NCBI GenBank assembly: GCA_030647095.1
Contig: JAUSKH010000002.1
Location: 1 to 39,247 of the forward strand
Direction of reading: 5' to 3'
Length of the DNA stretch: 39,247 nt
Source: Nanobdellota archaeon
Lineage (GTDB): Archaea > Nanobdellota > Nanobdellia > Pacearchaeales > GW2011-AR1
Positions 19,254 through 29,300 of this stretch are shown here, in pieces. The notes under the pieces are model-generated. The model worked only from the letters and a program-made list of their open reading frames with translations. It made no database searches and was not told the DNA's origin. The position numbers and the translations under genes were made by a program. Position 1 is the stretch's first letter, and each line of letters starts with the position of its first letter.

Positions 19254-19321
19254 ATTTTTGTAAGAGAATTAATTATTTAAAACAAAACATTTATATAATA
19301 GTTATACATATAAGTTATACA

Positions 19322-19549
19322 ATGTCAATAGAAGTTAAAACGAAAAGATGGGGAAATTCAATAGGTGTAATTATACCTAATGAAGCTATAGAAAGATTAA
19401 ATATAAAGCCAGAAGAAGACATAATAATAGAAATTGAAAAAAAGAATAATGTGCTAAAAGAGATGTTTGGAAAAGCAAAATTTAAGAAATCCGCTAAAAA
19501 AATGATAGAAGATTTTAGAAAGGAAAATAATAGCAAATGGATGAAATAA
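19322..19549 (+). CDS. AbrB/VapB-type antitoxin 1
   Basis: EVKTKRWGNSIGVIIPNEAIERLNIKPEEDIIIEIEKK. Confidence 0.85.
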   Translation: MSIEVKTKRWGNSIGVIIPNEAIERLNIKPEEDIIIEIEKKNNVLKEMFGKAKFKKSAKKMIEDFRKENNSKWMK

Positions 19550-19911
19550 AGAGGTGTCTTGATACTTACGCCTTGGTAGAAATATACTTAGGCAATGAAA
19601 AATTTGCTGAGTATCTAAATGTAGACTTTATTATCAACGACCTAACTCTAGCAGAATTTTATGGTGTACTTTTAAGAGAGTATGGAGAAAATGAAGCAAA
19701 CTTATGGTTAAAAAAATTAGAAAGGTATGCTCTACAAGTTAATAGAAAAGTACTAATTGAAGCTGTTAAGTTTCGGTACGAGCACAAAAAGCAGAACATT
19801 TCATTCTTTGATGCAGTAGGGTATATGTTTTCGGTTAAGAATGGCTATTACTTTGTAACAGGTGATAAAGAATTTGAAAATCTACCGAATGTTGAATTTA
19901 AGAAGAAGTAG
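19537..19911 (+). CDS. PIN-domain VapC-like toxin 1
   Basis: CLDTYALVEIYLG...ISFFDAVGYMFSVKNGYYFVTGDKEFENL; overlaps the antitoxin. Confidence 0.85.
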   Translation: MDEIKRCLDTYALVEIYLGNEKFAEYLNVDFIINDLTLAEFYGVLLREYGENEANLWLKKLERYALQVNRKVLIEAVKFRYEHKKQNISFFDAVGYMFSVKNGYYFVTGDKEFENLPNVEFKKK

Positions 19912-19997
19912 GTTTAGATATATTCAGTTTATCTAATTAAACAAAACATTTAAATATAACTTAATATTATATAAAATATAACAAAGGTATAACAAAA

Positions 19998-20198
19998 ATG
20001 GAAGCAGTTGTAAAAACAAGATCAATAGGAGGTTCTTTGGTAGTAACTTTACCTTCAGAAATAGTTAAACTAGAGGATCTAAAAGAAGGAGAGTATGTTG
20101 AAATTAAAGTAAAAAAGAGAAAGAGAGATTATTTTGGAGCATTAAAAGGTATGGGCTCTTTCAAGGAAGAAGACAAAGCCAGAGGGCAATTAGATTAA
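19998..20198 (+). CDS. AbrB/VapB-type antitoxin 2
   Basis: VKTRSIGGSLVVTLPSEIVKLEDLKEGEYVEIKV. Confidence 0.85.
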   Translation: MEAVVKTRSIGGSLVVTLPSEIVKLEDLKEGEYVEIKVKKRKRDYFGALKGMGSFKEEDKARGQLD

Positions 20199-20578
20199 TG
20201 AAATATATTATAGATGCATTCTCATGGATAGAATACTTAGAAGGAAGCGAAAAGGGTAAAAAAGTTTATGAAATACTAAGTTCAGATGCAGAAAATTATT
20301 CTTTATCAATAACTATAGCAGAAGTTGTAAGCAAAGTAAAAAGGAAAAATGGGAATCAACAACTTGCTTATAATTCCATTATTTCAAATTCAAAAACATT
20401 AGAGATAACTTCCAAAATTGCACAAGAAGCAGGATTACTCCATGCAGAAATAAGAAAAAAGTCACCTAATTTTGGTATAGTTGATGCTTTATTAATAACT
20501 GCCGCAAGAGATATTAAAGCAAAAGTTCTTACTGGAGATCATCATTTTAAGCAATTTAATGAAGCTGTTCTTTTGTAA
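20198..20578 (+). CDS. PIN-domain VapC-like toxin 2
   Basis: IIDAFSWIEYLEGSEKG...IVDALLITAARDIKAKVLTGDHHFK. Confidence 0.9.
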   Translation: MKYIIDAFSWIEYLEGSEKGKKVYEILSSDAENYSLSITIAEVVSKVKRKNGNQQLAYNSIISNSKTLEITSKIAQEAGLLHAEIRKKSPNFGIVDALLITAARDIKAKVLTGDHHFKQFNEAVLL

Positions 20579-20635
20579 ACTCTCTTTTCTAGGCAAATTT
20601 AAAAACCAGTTAAACATTAGTTAATAAATTCTAAG

Positions 20636-21028
20636 ATGCCAAACAATAAATCAAAAGGGTCAAAAGCAGAAAGAGAACTTGTGAAGCTTTTCACAGAACA
20701 GGGCTGGCGAGCAGTTCGTGTAGCAGGTTCAGGAGTCCTAGATGAATCTCCCTGCGATCTTATAGCAGCAAAAGCAGGAAGAAAAGGTTTTGCTGTAGAA
20801 GCAAAATCAAGCAAGAAATCTACAATTTATATTACTAAAGATCAAATAAATGATTTTATCTTGTTCTCGACAAATATAGGTTTAAAGCCAGTAATTGCAA
20901 CACGCTTTAATAGGGAAGGCTGGCTTTTCGTAAGCCCAAAATATTTGAAAGACACAGGTAAATTCTGGGCAGTAAGCCTAGCAACAGCAAAAGAAAAAGG
21001 AAAAAGATTCAGCCAGTTCTTCGATTAA
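20636..21028 (+). CDS. hjc: Archaeal Holliday junction resolvase Hjc
   Basis: SKGSKAERELVKLFTEQGWRAVRVAGSG...PCDLIAAKAGRKGFAVEAKSS. Confidence 0.93.
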   Translation: MPNNKSKGSKAERELVKLFTEQGWRAVRVAGSGVLDESPCDLIAAKAGRKGFAVEAKSSKKSTIYITKDQINDFILFSTNIGLKPVIATRFNREGWLFVSPKYLKDTGKFWAVSLATAKEKGKRFSQFFD

Positions 21029-21035
21029 TAAGCTA

Positions 21036-21170
21036 TTAACAACATCTGAATTTATCTTCCCACATATCTCTTCTATCCTTACTGCTAAATGGTTTTATTT
21101 TACTTTTTAGACTTCCAAATAAAGACTTGGGCGCATCATCCTTCTTTAAATTTTTTTCTTTAAGCTTCAT
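21036..21170 (-). CDS. Small hypothetical ORF (44 aa), possibly antitoxin-like
   Basis: MKLKEKNLKKDDAPKSLFGSLKSKIKPFSSKDRRDMWEDKFRCC; overlaps the end of the next ORF. Confidence 0.35.
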   Translation of the reverse strand: MKLKEKNLKKDDAPKSLFGSLKSKIKPFSSKDRRDMWEDKFRCC

Positions 21171-21309
21171 GGTTTTCATATAATTTATAATTATCTAAAT
21201 ATTTACTCCAAAATTCATCATCTTTTTTATTGTTCCAGATTTTATTCATTGATTTCTCAGCTAAAATCGACCAACCAATTTCCTCTGTTTTACTTTCATC
21301 TTCTTCCAT
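21160..21309 (-). CDS. Small hypothetical ORF (49 aa), possibly antitoxin-like
   Basis: MEEDESKTEEIGWSILAEKSMNKIWNNKKDDEFWSKYLDNYKLYENHEA. Confidence 0.4.
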   Translation of the reverse strand: MEEDESKTEEIGWSILAEKSMNKIWNNKKDDEFWSKYLDNYKLYENHEA

Positions 21310-21359
21310 AAAAATTAGAAGCATTGCTGATTTATATATTCATCCAAATAAAATAAATT

Positions 21360-23579
21360 CTAAAGCTCAGAACCCTTAGCAACAATACTACACGCACTCG
21401 GCGAAGGTCTATTACCCTGAAGATCAGAACACTTCACATAGTAAGTTGAATCATGCTTCCATTCAGCCATATGAACAGACTTAACTATAGGATCTTCATA
21501 AAGCAAAGGCAAACCTTCCTCAAATTTATAACTGCACCCAGTTAACGAATATACGCACTGGGCATCTTCATCAGTAACTACTTTCAAGCTATCTTCCTCT
21601 CTATAAACACGTGTTATTTTAGGATTTGTTTTATCAATAGATATTGTAAATGTTGTGTTAGCCATAGCACTATTTCCTCCAAGATCAACACACTTAAAGA
21701 AGAATTGATAGTTTCCAGCTCCCAAGTCTATTGTATGGTTGTGTAAATAGCTCTCTTCGCCAAACATGACTGTATAACTATCAATATTTGCTTGTGATGA
21801 TTTAAAGTAACACGTTGATGCGCCTTCATTTGCTCCATGTGCTGTTTCCACTTCAAGACTTGTTGTGATAGTAGTTGTACCACCTCTAATAGTTCCGTTA
21901 GGAGCAACACTTACTATGTTTAACTCTTCTGTACCTTTAAGTGTAATGCACTTACTTACAGACATAGTATTTCCATTAAGATCTTCACATCTAAAGCAGA
22001 ATTTATTATCTTCATGATTCTTTATTCCACTTAAGTCACCAGAGCAAACAAAATTAAGATTTGCGTTGAATTGATATACTTCTGTCTGACAGCTCATCGG
22101 ATTTTCCATATCTTTGAACGCTTTATCTGTTCTACTCCATTTACACTGCGCAGGCTCATCTATATAAACATCAATAGGAACTTTATCAGCATTGAATTGC
22201 ACAGGACTTCCGTCTTGTATTGAAGTATCCTGAATTATTGGCTGTGTTGTATCAGGCCCGGGATCAACACAGAACCTAAATGCAAACGCATCAGGATTTT
22301 CATTACCATTTGCATCTCTGCATCTTGTCCATAATGTATAAGTCCCTTTATTAGGTATCTGAGGTGCATTTCCAGTCTGCGTCTCTGAATTTTCAGGAGC
22401 AGGAACTTTAAGCTGTATGCTATGATTATATTCGTATAAGCTAGTATTTCCAAATATAAATTGCATATTATCAAACTTTCCAGTTAAATCATAACTTACT
22501 TTACACTGCGCAGGCTCATTCGTAGTCAAGCCAAATTCTAATTTTGTATAAGCCTGTAAACATGGATTGCTTCCTTTAACAATTTTCACTCCTCTATTGG
22601 GTGGTCTTATCGTAGTATCTGGAATATATTTCAATCCTCTAGGCTTCAATACATCACTCCATGGTTGCATTATCGGAGCACTTACATCTCCTTTATTCTT
22701 ATTCACACACAATACATTATCTGTTCCTGGATTTACAATATCACAACTCTGTCCAAGACTTTTACATCTATATTCAGAACAAGTCTTCATAGGATTTTTA
22801 TTACAATCCTCACATCTATCTCCTCCCAAAGGAGGTTCCCAAGGATAACACTCAAACACAACTAATTCTTTTTTCTCTTTTTTGTATAATGCTAAAAAAA
22901 CTAATGCACCTGCGCCAATACCAACTAGCGGTCCTGCAAGAGTGTACCCCATATTATATCCTATAGAACCAACAAAACCAGTAGTAGCTCCAGCAAAACC
23001 CAAAGCCTTAGAATTATTAGGAGTCATTCCAAGTAAATATTTTCCTATTAAATACGCTCCTCCTCCAACAATACCTGCCCATACAACTCCTGATAATAAC
23101 AAACCAGGCACTCCTCCCCCAAGTCCTCCTCCAGAGAATATTCCTCCAAGCATACTATCAGCTCCAGCAGCTGCAGGCAAAGATCCTCCACCAGGTAACC
23201 CTCCTGTCGCAGCAGTTTGCGTTCCAACTCCTCCCGCAGTACCACCAGCATTAGCCGCACTTTCTGCAGTCGCTAATTCTGGATGTGCAGTAGCAAAAGC
23301 TTGTTGACTGGGAAATACTTCTTTTCCCCACTGATATTGACCATTCCCAATAAACCCAAATTTTTCACCAACTGCAGATGTAGGAATTATAGAAGCCGTT
23401 GGTTGTGATGTTGCAACAGCAGGACCAAATGCATTTGGACCAAGAGGATCAACACCACTAACGACACCAACTTCCTCGCTCCAAACAAAAGCAATAGCAA
23501 AAGACAATGCAATAAGCAAAAACATTTCTGAAAATGCAGTTATTTTTATAAAATTATTATTTCTACTTTTTCTTCTCAT
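21360..23579 (-). CDS. Large Cys-rich surface protein, C-terminal-half paralogue (B2')
   Basis: ATGA overlap with the upstream gene; Gly-rich hydrophobic segments; CYPWEPPLGGDRCEDC matches CKPWVQPMGGSNCEKC of the 1505-aa protein. Confidence 0.8.
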   Translation of the reverse strand: MRRKSRNNNFIKITAFSEMFLLIALSFAIAFVWSEEVGVVSGVDPLGPNAFGPAVATSQPTASIIPTSAVGEKFGFIGNGQYQWGKEVFPSQQAFATAHPELATAESAANAGGTAGGVGTQTAATGGLPGGGSLPAAAGADSMLGGIFSGGGLGGGVPGLLLSGVVWAGIVGGGAYLIGKYLLGMTPNNSKALGFAGATTGFVGSIGYNMGYTLAGPLVGIGAGALVFLALYKKEKKELVVFECYPWEPPLGGDRCEDCNKNPMKTCSEYRCKSLGQSCDIVNPGTDNVLCVNKNKGDVSAPIMQPWSDVLKPRGLKYIPDTTIRPPNRGVKIVKGSNPCLQAYTKLEFGLTTNEPAQCKVSYDLTGKFDNMQFIFGNTSLYEYNHSIQLKVPAPENSETQTGNAPQIPNKGTYTLWTRCRDANGNENPDAFAFRFCVDPGPDTTQPIIQDTSIQDGSPVQFNADKVPIDVYIDEPAQCKWSRTDKAFKDMENPMSCQTEVYQFNANLNFVCSGDLSGIKNHEDNKFCFRCEDLNGNTMSVSKCITLKGTEELNIVSVAPNGTIRGGTTTITTSLEVETAHGANEGASTCYFKSSQANIDSYTVMFGEESYLHNHTIDLGAGNYQFFFKCVDLGGNSAMANTTFTISIDKTNPKITRVYREEDSLKVVTDEDAQCVYSLTGCSYKFEEGLPLLYEDPIVKSVHMAEWKHDSTYYVKCSDLQGNRPSPSACSIVAKGSEL

Positions 23580-25588
23580 CCGAATAATCCTCCACTACTT
23601 TTATCAGCTTCAACAGAATTTATTTTTATAGCATATCCTTTCTTAGCACCTACTTGTCCAACGATATTAGTCTTAAATCCACAATCTCCAAGAGAAGAAC
23701 ATAAAGCTGCCCTTTTCAATTCAGTTGATTGTTCTAAACATTCGCAATGGTCAACACATTTCCAGTCTCCCCCAATCAGTCCTTTTTCATAAGTTACAGG
23801 ACAAACAGCATTTGCTTGAGCGCAAATTCCTTTTGCATCCCCCTCTTCCCAGAATTTCAATCCAGGGGCATTCTTTGGAACACAAGCTCCTTGAGGAACT
23901 CCTCCATTTGCTTTTGCTTCTGCAACTATTTTATCTTGTAATCCTGCTAATGACGCACCATCCGTCGGTGTTCCATTAAGTGCACTACCCATAAGCATAT
24001 ACTCTATACCTTGAAGCCATACACAATCTCTTCTATCAGTATTAGTACAATCCTGTGCATTCTTTTGCGTAGTGCAATCCTGCCATCTATTTACTCTGCA
24101 CGCAGCTTGCGAGAAAGCTCCTACAGAAGTTTGAATCGTATTTTGAATGCATTCTTCCTGTCTAAATTCAGCACAAGGTTCAACAATAACCTCTCCATTC
24201 ACACAAACATACCGATAGAATTTACTTCCAACAGGATCAACTCCTCCAGCAGCCATAGCAACCTGACCCAATGCTCCATTAAGCTGTCCTTTTGCTTTAT
24301 CAGATCCAAAAAACGTATTTAAGACGCTAGCAATATTACCAGCTTGTGGTTTGGTAACACTAAAATCACTTTTGCCGTCGAAACCGCACCAACTCTCTCC
24401 ATGCAATCTTTTCTTTCCAGTTGGATCAATACAATTCAAATCAGCACAAATATTATCACCATAAGCAGCTTTAGCTCCATTTGCAGTACTTGAAGACCTA
24501 CAAAAACTACCTAATAAATAATTACAATTTCCACAACTCTTTGATAAAGTATTTGCTGCATTAGGACTACACGCTTGAGGCTTATCAACAATATTTGCCC
24601 AATATTGTTTATTATTTATTTTTGAAGAATCATATATATTTGCAGGATTTCCACAAGTATCAACAAAATAAATTTCCTCTTTGCCAGGCATGCAAATAGT
24701 CTGCTTTGTTGGTCCGCAATTTGTTCCAAGTTCCTCGGCAGAACAAAGTTTTCTAGGATGGAATTCTACTTTAGAATTACTTCCACTGGTAGTATTACTA
24801 TTAATACTTCCATTTATATCACTAATAGCTTTTCCTGTCGTGGTTGTAGCAGGATTTGTAGTACCTGCAACAGTAGTAGTTCCACTTGCAGTCGTAGTAG
24901 TGCTTGTTGTCTGTGTACTTGGAACTCCAGCAGTATTTCCACTTGTAGTGGCAGGAGTCAAATCTAGATTTGTTTTTACATTACTTGTCCCGCCAGTTTG
25001 ACTAGCACTAGTTGAACTTCCTCCAGATAGAACATCATTATTACAGTTAGACCTTGTAGTAAATTTACAAGTCTTCTCAAAATCTTTTTCGTAAACACAC
25101 GCCCCCTTCTCATCTGCCCTCGCTGTTAATATACATTGAACTTCACTTTTCATTGAAGGATCATAATTCGTTTCTAAACTCAACAAACTTGAAAGTCTTT
25201 TACACCTAGTTAACGTTACAAAAGAAGCCTGATCCCCTAGAATACAACAGCCTAACTCGCATTGAGCAGGTTTATTCTTTGACCAAGTACCTTGATTAGA
25301 ATTACAAACCATTTGAGGAGTGTTATCTAAACACGTTCCTTCAATCGAATCAAAACAAAAGCCAGAAGTACAAAAAGCCGTGGATTGACAAGCAGTTGGA
25401 ACAGTTTTTACTCCTACAGCACAATCATCCTTCTGAATATCCTGACAAAATAATCCCGACTTTGTTTTTTCACAACATAGTGTTGGTTGTGAAGTGCCAA
25501 CAGTTTCTGCAGCAGAAACAAAATAAATAAGCATAAAACTAATTGTAAACACTGCAATTCCAAGTAAAATCTTATTTTTTCTATTCAT
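23576..25588 (-). CDS. Large Cys-rich surface protein, N-terminal-half paralogue (B1'); ORF opens at 25666
   Basis: Signal peptide MNRKNKILLGIAVFTISFMLIYFVSAAE; CELGCCILGDQASF and CRVNRWQDC shared with the 1505-aa protein. Confidence 0.8.
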   Translation of the reverse strand: MNRKNKILLGIAVFTISFMLIYFVSAAETVGTSQPTLCCEKTKSGLFCQDIQKDDCAVGVKTVPTACQSTAFCTSGFCFDSIEGTCLDNTPQMVCNSNQGTWSKNKPAQCELGCCILGDQASFVTLTRCKRLSSLLSLETNYDPSMKSEVQCILTARADEKGACVYEKDFEKTCKFTTRSNCNNDVLSGGSSTSASQTGGTSNVKTNLDLTPATTSGNTAGVPSTQTTSTTTTASGTTTVAGTTNPATTTTGKAISDINGSINSNTTSGSNSKVEFHPRKLCSAEELGTNCGPTKQTICMPGKEEIYFVDTCGNPANIYDSSKINNKQYWANIVDKPQACSPNAANTLSKSCGNCNYLLGSFCRSSSTANGAKAAYGDNICADLNCIDPTGKKRLHGESWCGFDGKSDFSVTKPQAGNIASVLNTFFGSDKAKGQLNGALGQVAMAAGGVDPVGSKFYRYVCVNGEVIVEPCAEFRQEECIQNTIQTSVGAFSQAACRVNRWQDCTTQKNAQDCTNTDRRDCVWLQGIEYMLMGSALNGTPTDGASLAGLQDKIVAEAKANGGVPQGACVPKNAPGLKFWEEGDAKGICAQANAVCPVTYEKGLIGGDWKCVDHCECLEQSTELKRAALCSSLGDCGFKTNIVGQVGAKKGYAIKINSVEADKSSGGLFG

Positions 25589-25589
25589 T

Positions 25590-26351
25590 TTATGATGTAA
25601 TCCCATAACCAGCAGGCCATGCAAGACTTCTGGATGCGAATACGAATTTTTCTTTTGTGGTAACATCAGTTAAAGTGTAAACTTTTGAACCATCCTCTAA
25701 TTTTATTTTTTCTATCTTTAAATTAGGATAATATTGCATATATAAAGTTACTTCTGAATCACCATATGTAGACTCATAATCAATAATGCTAGTTGATATC
25801 ATAAGCAGATTGTACATTTCACTAGGCATATCAATATTTAATTCGCTAAAAGTTTGTGTAGAATCTTTTGTAATACTCATAGGTGTCTCAATCACTAAAC
25901 GAATATTTCCAGGAACTATTTCGGCATGAGACTTTAACCCCCCTAAAGAAACAGAATATCCTTGGCTTTCATAACTCGTCTTTAATTGTTGCATGCAATC
26001 ATCAGCAGAATCTTTAATCATTTTGCTTAATTCAACTTCAAAATGCCCCTTAATCAAAGGCTGCTGAACAGTACAAGTTTTATAATATTGAGATGTATAA
26101 CATAAATATTTTACTTTTTCTCCTTTATATAAAATAAAACCTTCTGGTTCATTATATCCTCCCTGTTTAGAAAGAATATCTACAGAAGATTGTACGCTTT
26201 GCTCTATACAAGACTTAAGAAAAGTAGATGGAACGGTTTCACCTACAACAACAGTCTTTATATTTGGATAGAAAAAGTAAACTGCTAATATACCAGCAAC
26301 TATCACAATTGCAATAATTACATAAATCGCAACCTGCCCTCTTTTGTCCAT
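25590..26351 (-). CDS. Pilin-like/anchored surface protein A' (ORF opens at 26399)
   Basis: MDKRGQVAIYVIIAIVIVAGILAVYFF parallels MSKRGQLAIWVIIALVLAASILIFF at 30916-31677. Confidence 0.75.
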   Translation of the reverse strand: MDKRGQVAIYVIIAIVIVAGILAVYFFYPNIKTVVVGETVPSTFLKSCIEQSVQSSVDILSKQGGYNEPEGFILYKGEKVKYLCYTSQYYKTCTVQQPLIKGHFEVELSKMIKDSADDCMQQLKTSYESQGYSVSLGGLKSHAEIVPGNIRLVIETPMSITKDSTQTFSELNIDMPSEMYNLLMISTSIIDYESTYGDSEVTLYMQYYPNLKIEKIKLEDGSKVYTLTDVTTKEKFVFASRSLAWPAGYGITS

Positions 26352-26395
26352 TATTCCCTCAATACTAAACTGTTTATAATTGTTTCTTTTAACTA

Positions 26396-29300
26396 TCATC
26401 TATTTAGTAACACTCCCTGCGCAACAATGTCGCATTGATCATTTCTATTCATATTTCCAAACTTATCTTTGCACTTAATATAATATGTTTTCAAGCTATC
26501 AAATGTAACTCTGTGGATAATTCCATCAATATCTTCATTAGTTTGCTCCCCTTTTTCAAATTCAAATGAGCAAGGGTCAGTTTTTCCTTCTTGAGCTTTA
26601 GTAACAAAAGAGCATTTAGCTTCTTCATTTGTTATTATTGCAAGCGAGCCTTCATCATTATATGTTCTTGTAACCAAAGGAGGAGTAAGATCTTTTTCTA
26701 TCTTAAAAATACTTTCCTTTTGAGCGCTATTCTTAGCAGAATCCTCGCATTTAACAGCTAGTGTATGCCAACCAGCATTATTTCTTTGTTCAGGCGATTT
26801 ATGGCTTGATCCACCTGATTGTGCAAATGGAACATATTGTTCATTATCAAGAGAATAATAACAATTTGCATTTCCATCAACACCTCCAGAAGTTTGAACC
26901 ATTATATCAATAGAAGCAATAGGAGTTCCAACCCTTATGGTCACATTGTTAGGACTAATAGCATCAACGTTGAGTGGGCTTTCGGTTTTCTTTATATCTA
27001 TTTTTATTCCTTGGTCATTCTTATTCCTTTCTGATTCTCTATCTGTTCCAGCAAGTTCAGGATGATCTTTAGCTCTGGTATATACAACAGTTTCAGAATT
27101 AGTAATAGGAACACTAGCGGTACACTCCCAAGAAGATGTAGTAACTTCTCTGCAATTCATTTGATTTTCCATTTGATCATAATCCTTATCTTCATAACTC
27201 CATCTAGCATCTATAGGCTCACTAGAAGTTATTTTAATTTCTTTTTCAGTTGCTCCATAAGGAAGCAAATTATTATCTTCGCTAGCACTAATAATAGGGG
27301 CAGTATGATCTTCTTGAGTCACACAAATATTGATTACATAATCTCTAGGACTTGGATTTCCATTTGCATCCTGGCATTTAACATACAAATTAAATTCTTT
27401 TGTCTGTCCTTGAGGAACTTGCTCTCCAACAGAATTTAACAAATCAAGCCCACGCACTATTTCACTATGTTCTTTATTAAGAGAATTATCTCCTGCCAAG
27501 TAACTCATTTCATCAAAAGACGCTGCCGCATTAGTTCCTAATTTACATCTTCCATATTCATCTAATTTAATTCCAAAGTTTACTGTTTCATATTGCGAAA
27601 TACAAGCATTTCCACCTCCAGTTCTTCTAATTTTGAATCCATTTTCAGAAATATCTTGATATTCAAATCCAGCACTCTTTGCTTCCTCCAATTCAGATAT
27701 TCTAGGTCCTGTCACATCACTAGGGGAAATATCAATACACTTAAGATTAGGGTCTTCTCCTTCTAATTTACAACTCCCTCCCAAAGACTGACAAGCATAT
27801 TCATTGCATGGGAATCCATCAGTTCCACATTTCTCGCAATTGCTTCCTCCCATAGGCTGTACCCACGGCTTACACTCAAATGAAACATGAACATATTTAA
27901 TTTCTCCAACACCCATTATCCAATTTGTTACAATTGAAGCAATAACAACTACAGCTAATACAACACCAATTGGTCCAGGCGCAAAACCCAAGAATCCACT
28001 TACACTAGAAGTGCTAAGTGCAGCATATCCTATTAACCCTCCTGACACTGCTCCCATTCCCATCAAAGTATAAGTTTGAGCAACACCCATTCCTCTTCCA
28101 ATACCACTAACTGAAATCAAGATAGATGTCGCTGCAAACCCAACTGCTGCTCCCATTATTGCTCCTCCAAATGCAGACATAGTAGGAGCACCAGCAGCAG
28201 GCGCAGTCGTAGTGGTCGTCGTTGTAGTCGCAGGCGCTCCGCCATATAATTGCGCACTAGCGGCCCCATCGACAGCAATATATTCTCCACCACTTGTAGC
28301 AACAGGTACTAATGTTCCTCCTTCAACAGGAGTCATCGAAAGTGCTCCACCAGCCCCCTGATACATTGCTGGAACTGCTTCTGCAGTTAGAGGATTGATT
28401 GCAGTAGGTCCAGTCCATAAAACAGTATCTACTGCAGCAGTACCTACAGGAATAGCAGACGCTGCTCCAGCTGCGCCAGCAGCTCCAATTGAAGCAGTTG
28501 ATGCACCACCAAGCACACCAGCATGTGCCAGTCCATAATATGCTAATGCTCCACCTCCAGCAATTCCACCAACCCATGGAAGTTCACTTCCACTGTATCC
28601 TCCAGGCTTTGGAGTTCCTCCAGTATAAACATTACCTTGCCCGTTCCCGCTTGAACTTTGCGTAGACGAGCCACCAAAACCATTCCCCAAAATAGCACTT
28701 AATCCTCCTACTCCTCCATTACTTGCCCCTATACTTTTTTGCAAGGTTTGGCTGTTAGCCGCATCAATATATTTTGTTTTATCAGGTACAGCATCGGAAA
28801 ATGTTAACAAAGAGTTAGTAAAGGAACCAAGAAGAGATGAAGCACCAAGCACAGGTTTTTTATTTCTACACTCTCCAGGCGTACCAGTAACACATTTCTT
28901 TAAGTCATAACCACCAATTCCGCCACTAATACCTTTATAATTAACTTTCTGACCACAATCTCCTAAACTTGTGCAAAAATTATTCATCTCACTTACAAAT
29001 TTTTGAGAAGGTTGAGTGCTGTCTGGATCATTTCCCTCAACACATTCGCAATTTGCTTTGCAAACCCATTCAACAGGTCCAAAAAGAAAACCTTTCTGTT
29101 CTTTTACAAAAACAGCTGTACACTCTTGACTAGCAAATTTACATACTTGCTCTCCACCTCCACTAACACCATTTCCCAAATTAAATCCAGGAGGATATTT
29201 AGGTAAGCAGACAGGGAATCTAAAATTCTTCCCTACTTCTACTGTTTTGACAAAACAATCAGGATCAAATTCACATTGGGTCATTGCTAATATCACTTGA

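Noticed and set aside
22567-24967. Plus-strand ORFs within the surface operon (e.g. 22882-23307, 24681-25001)
   Set aside because: Opposite to long, well-formed minus-strand genes with signal peptides and Cys motifs; low-complexity mirror frames.
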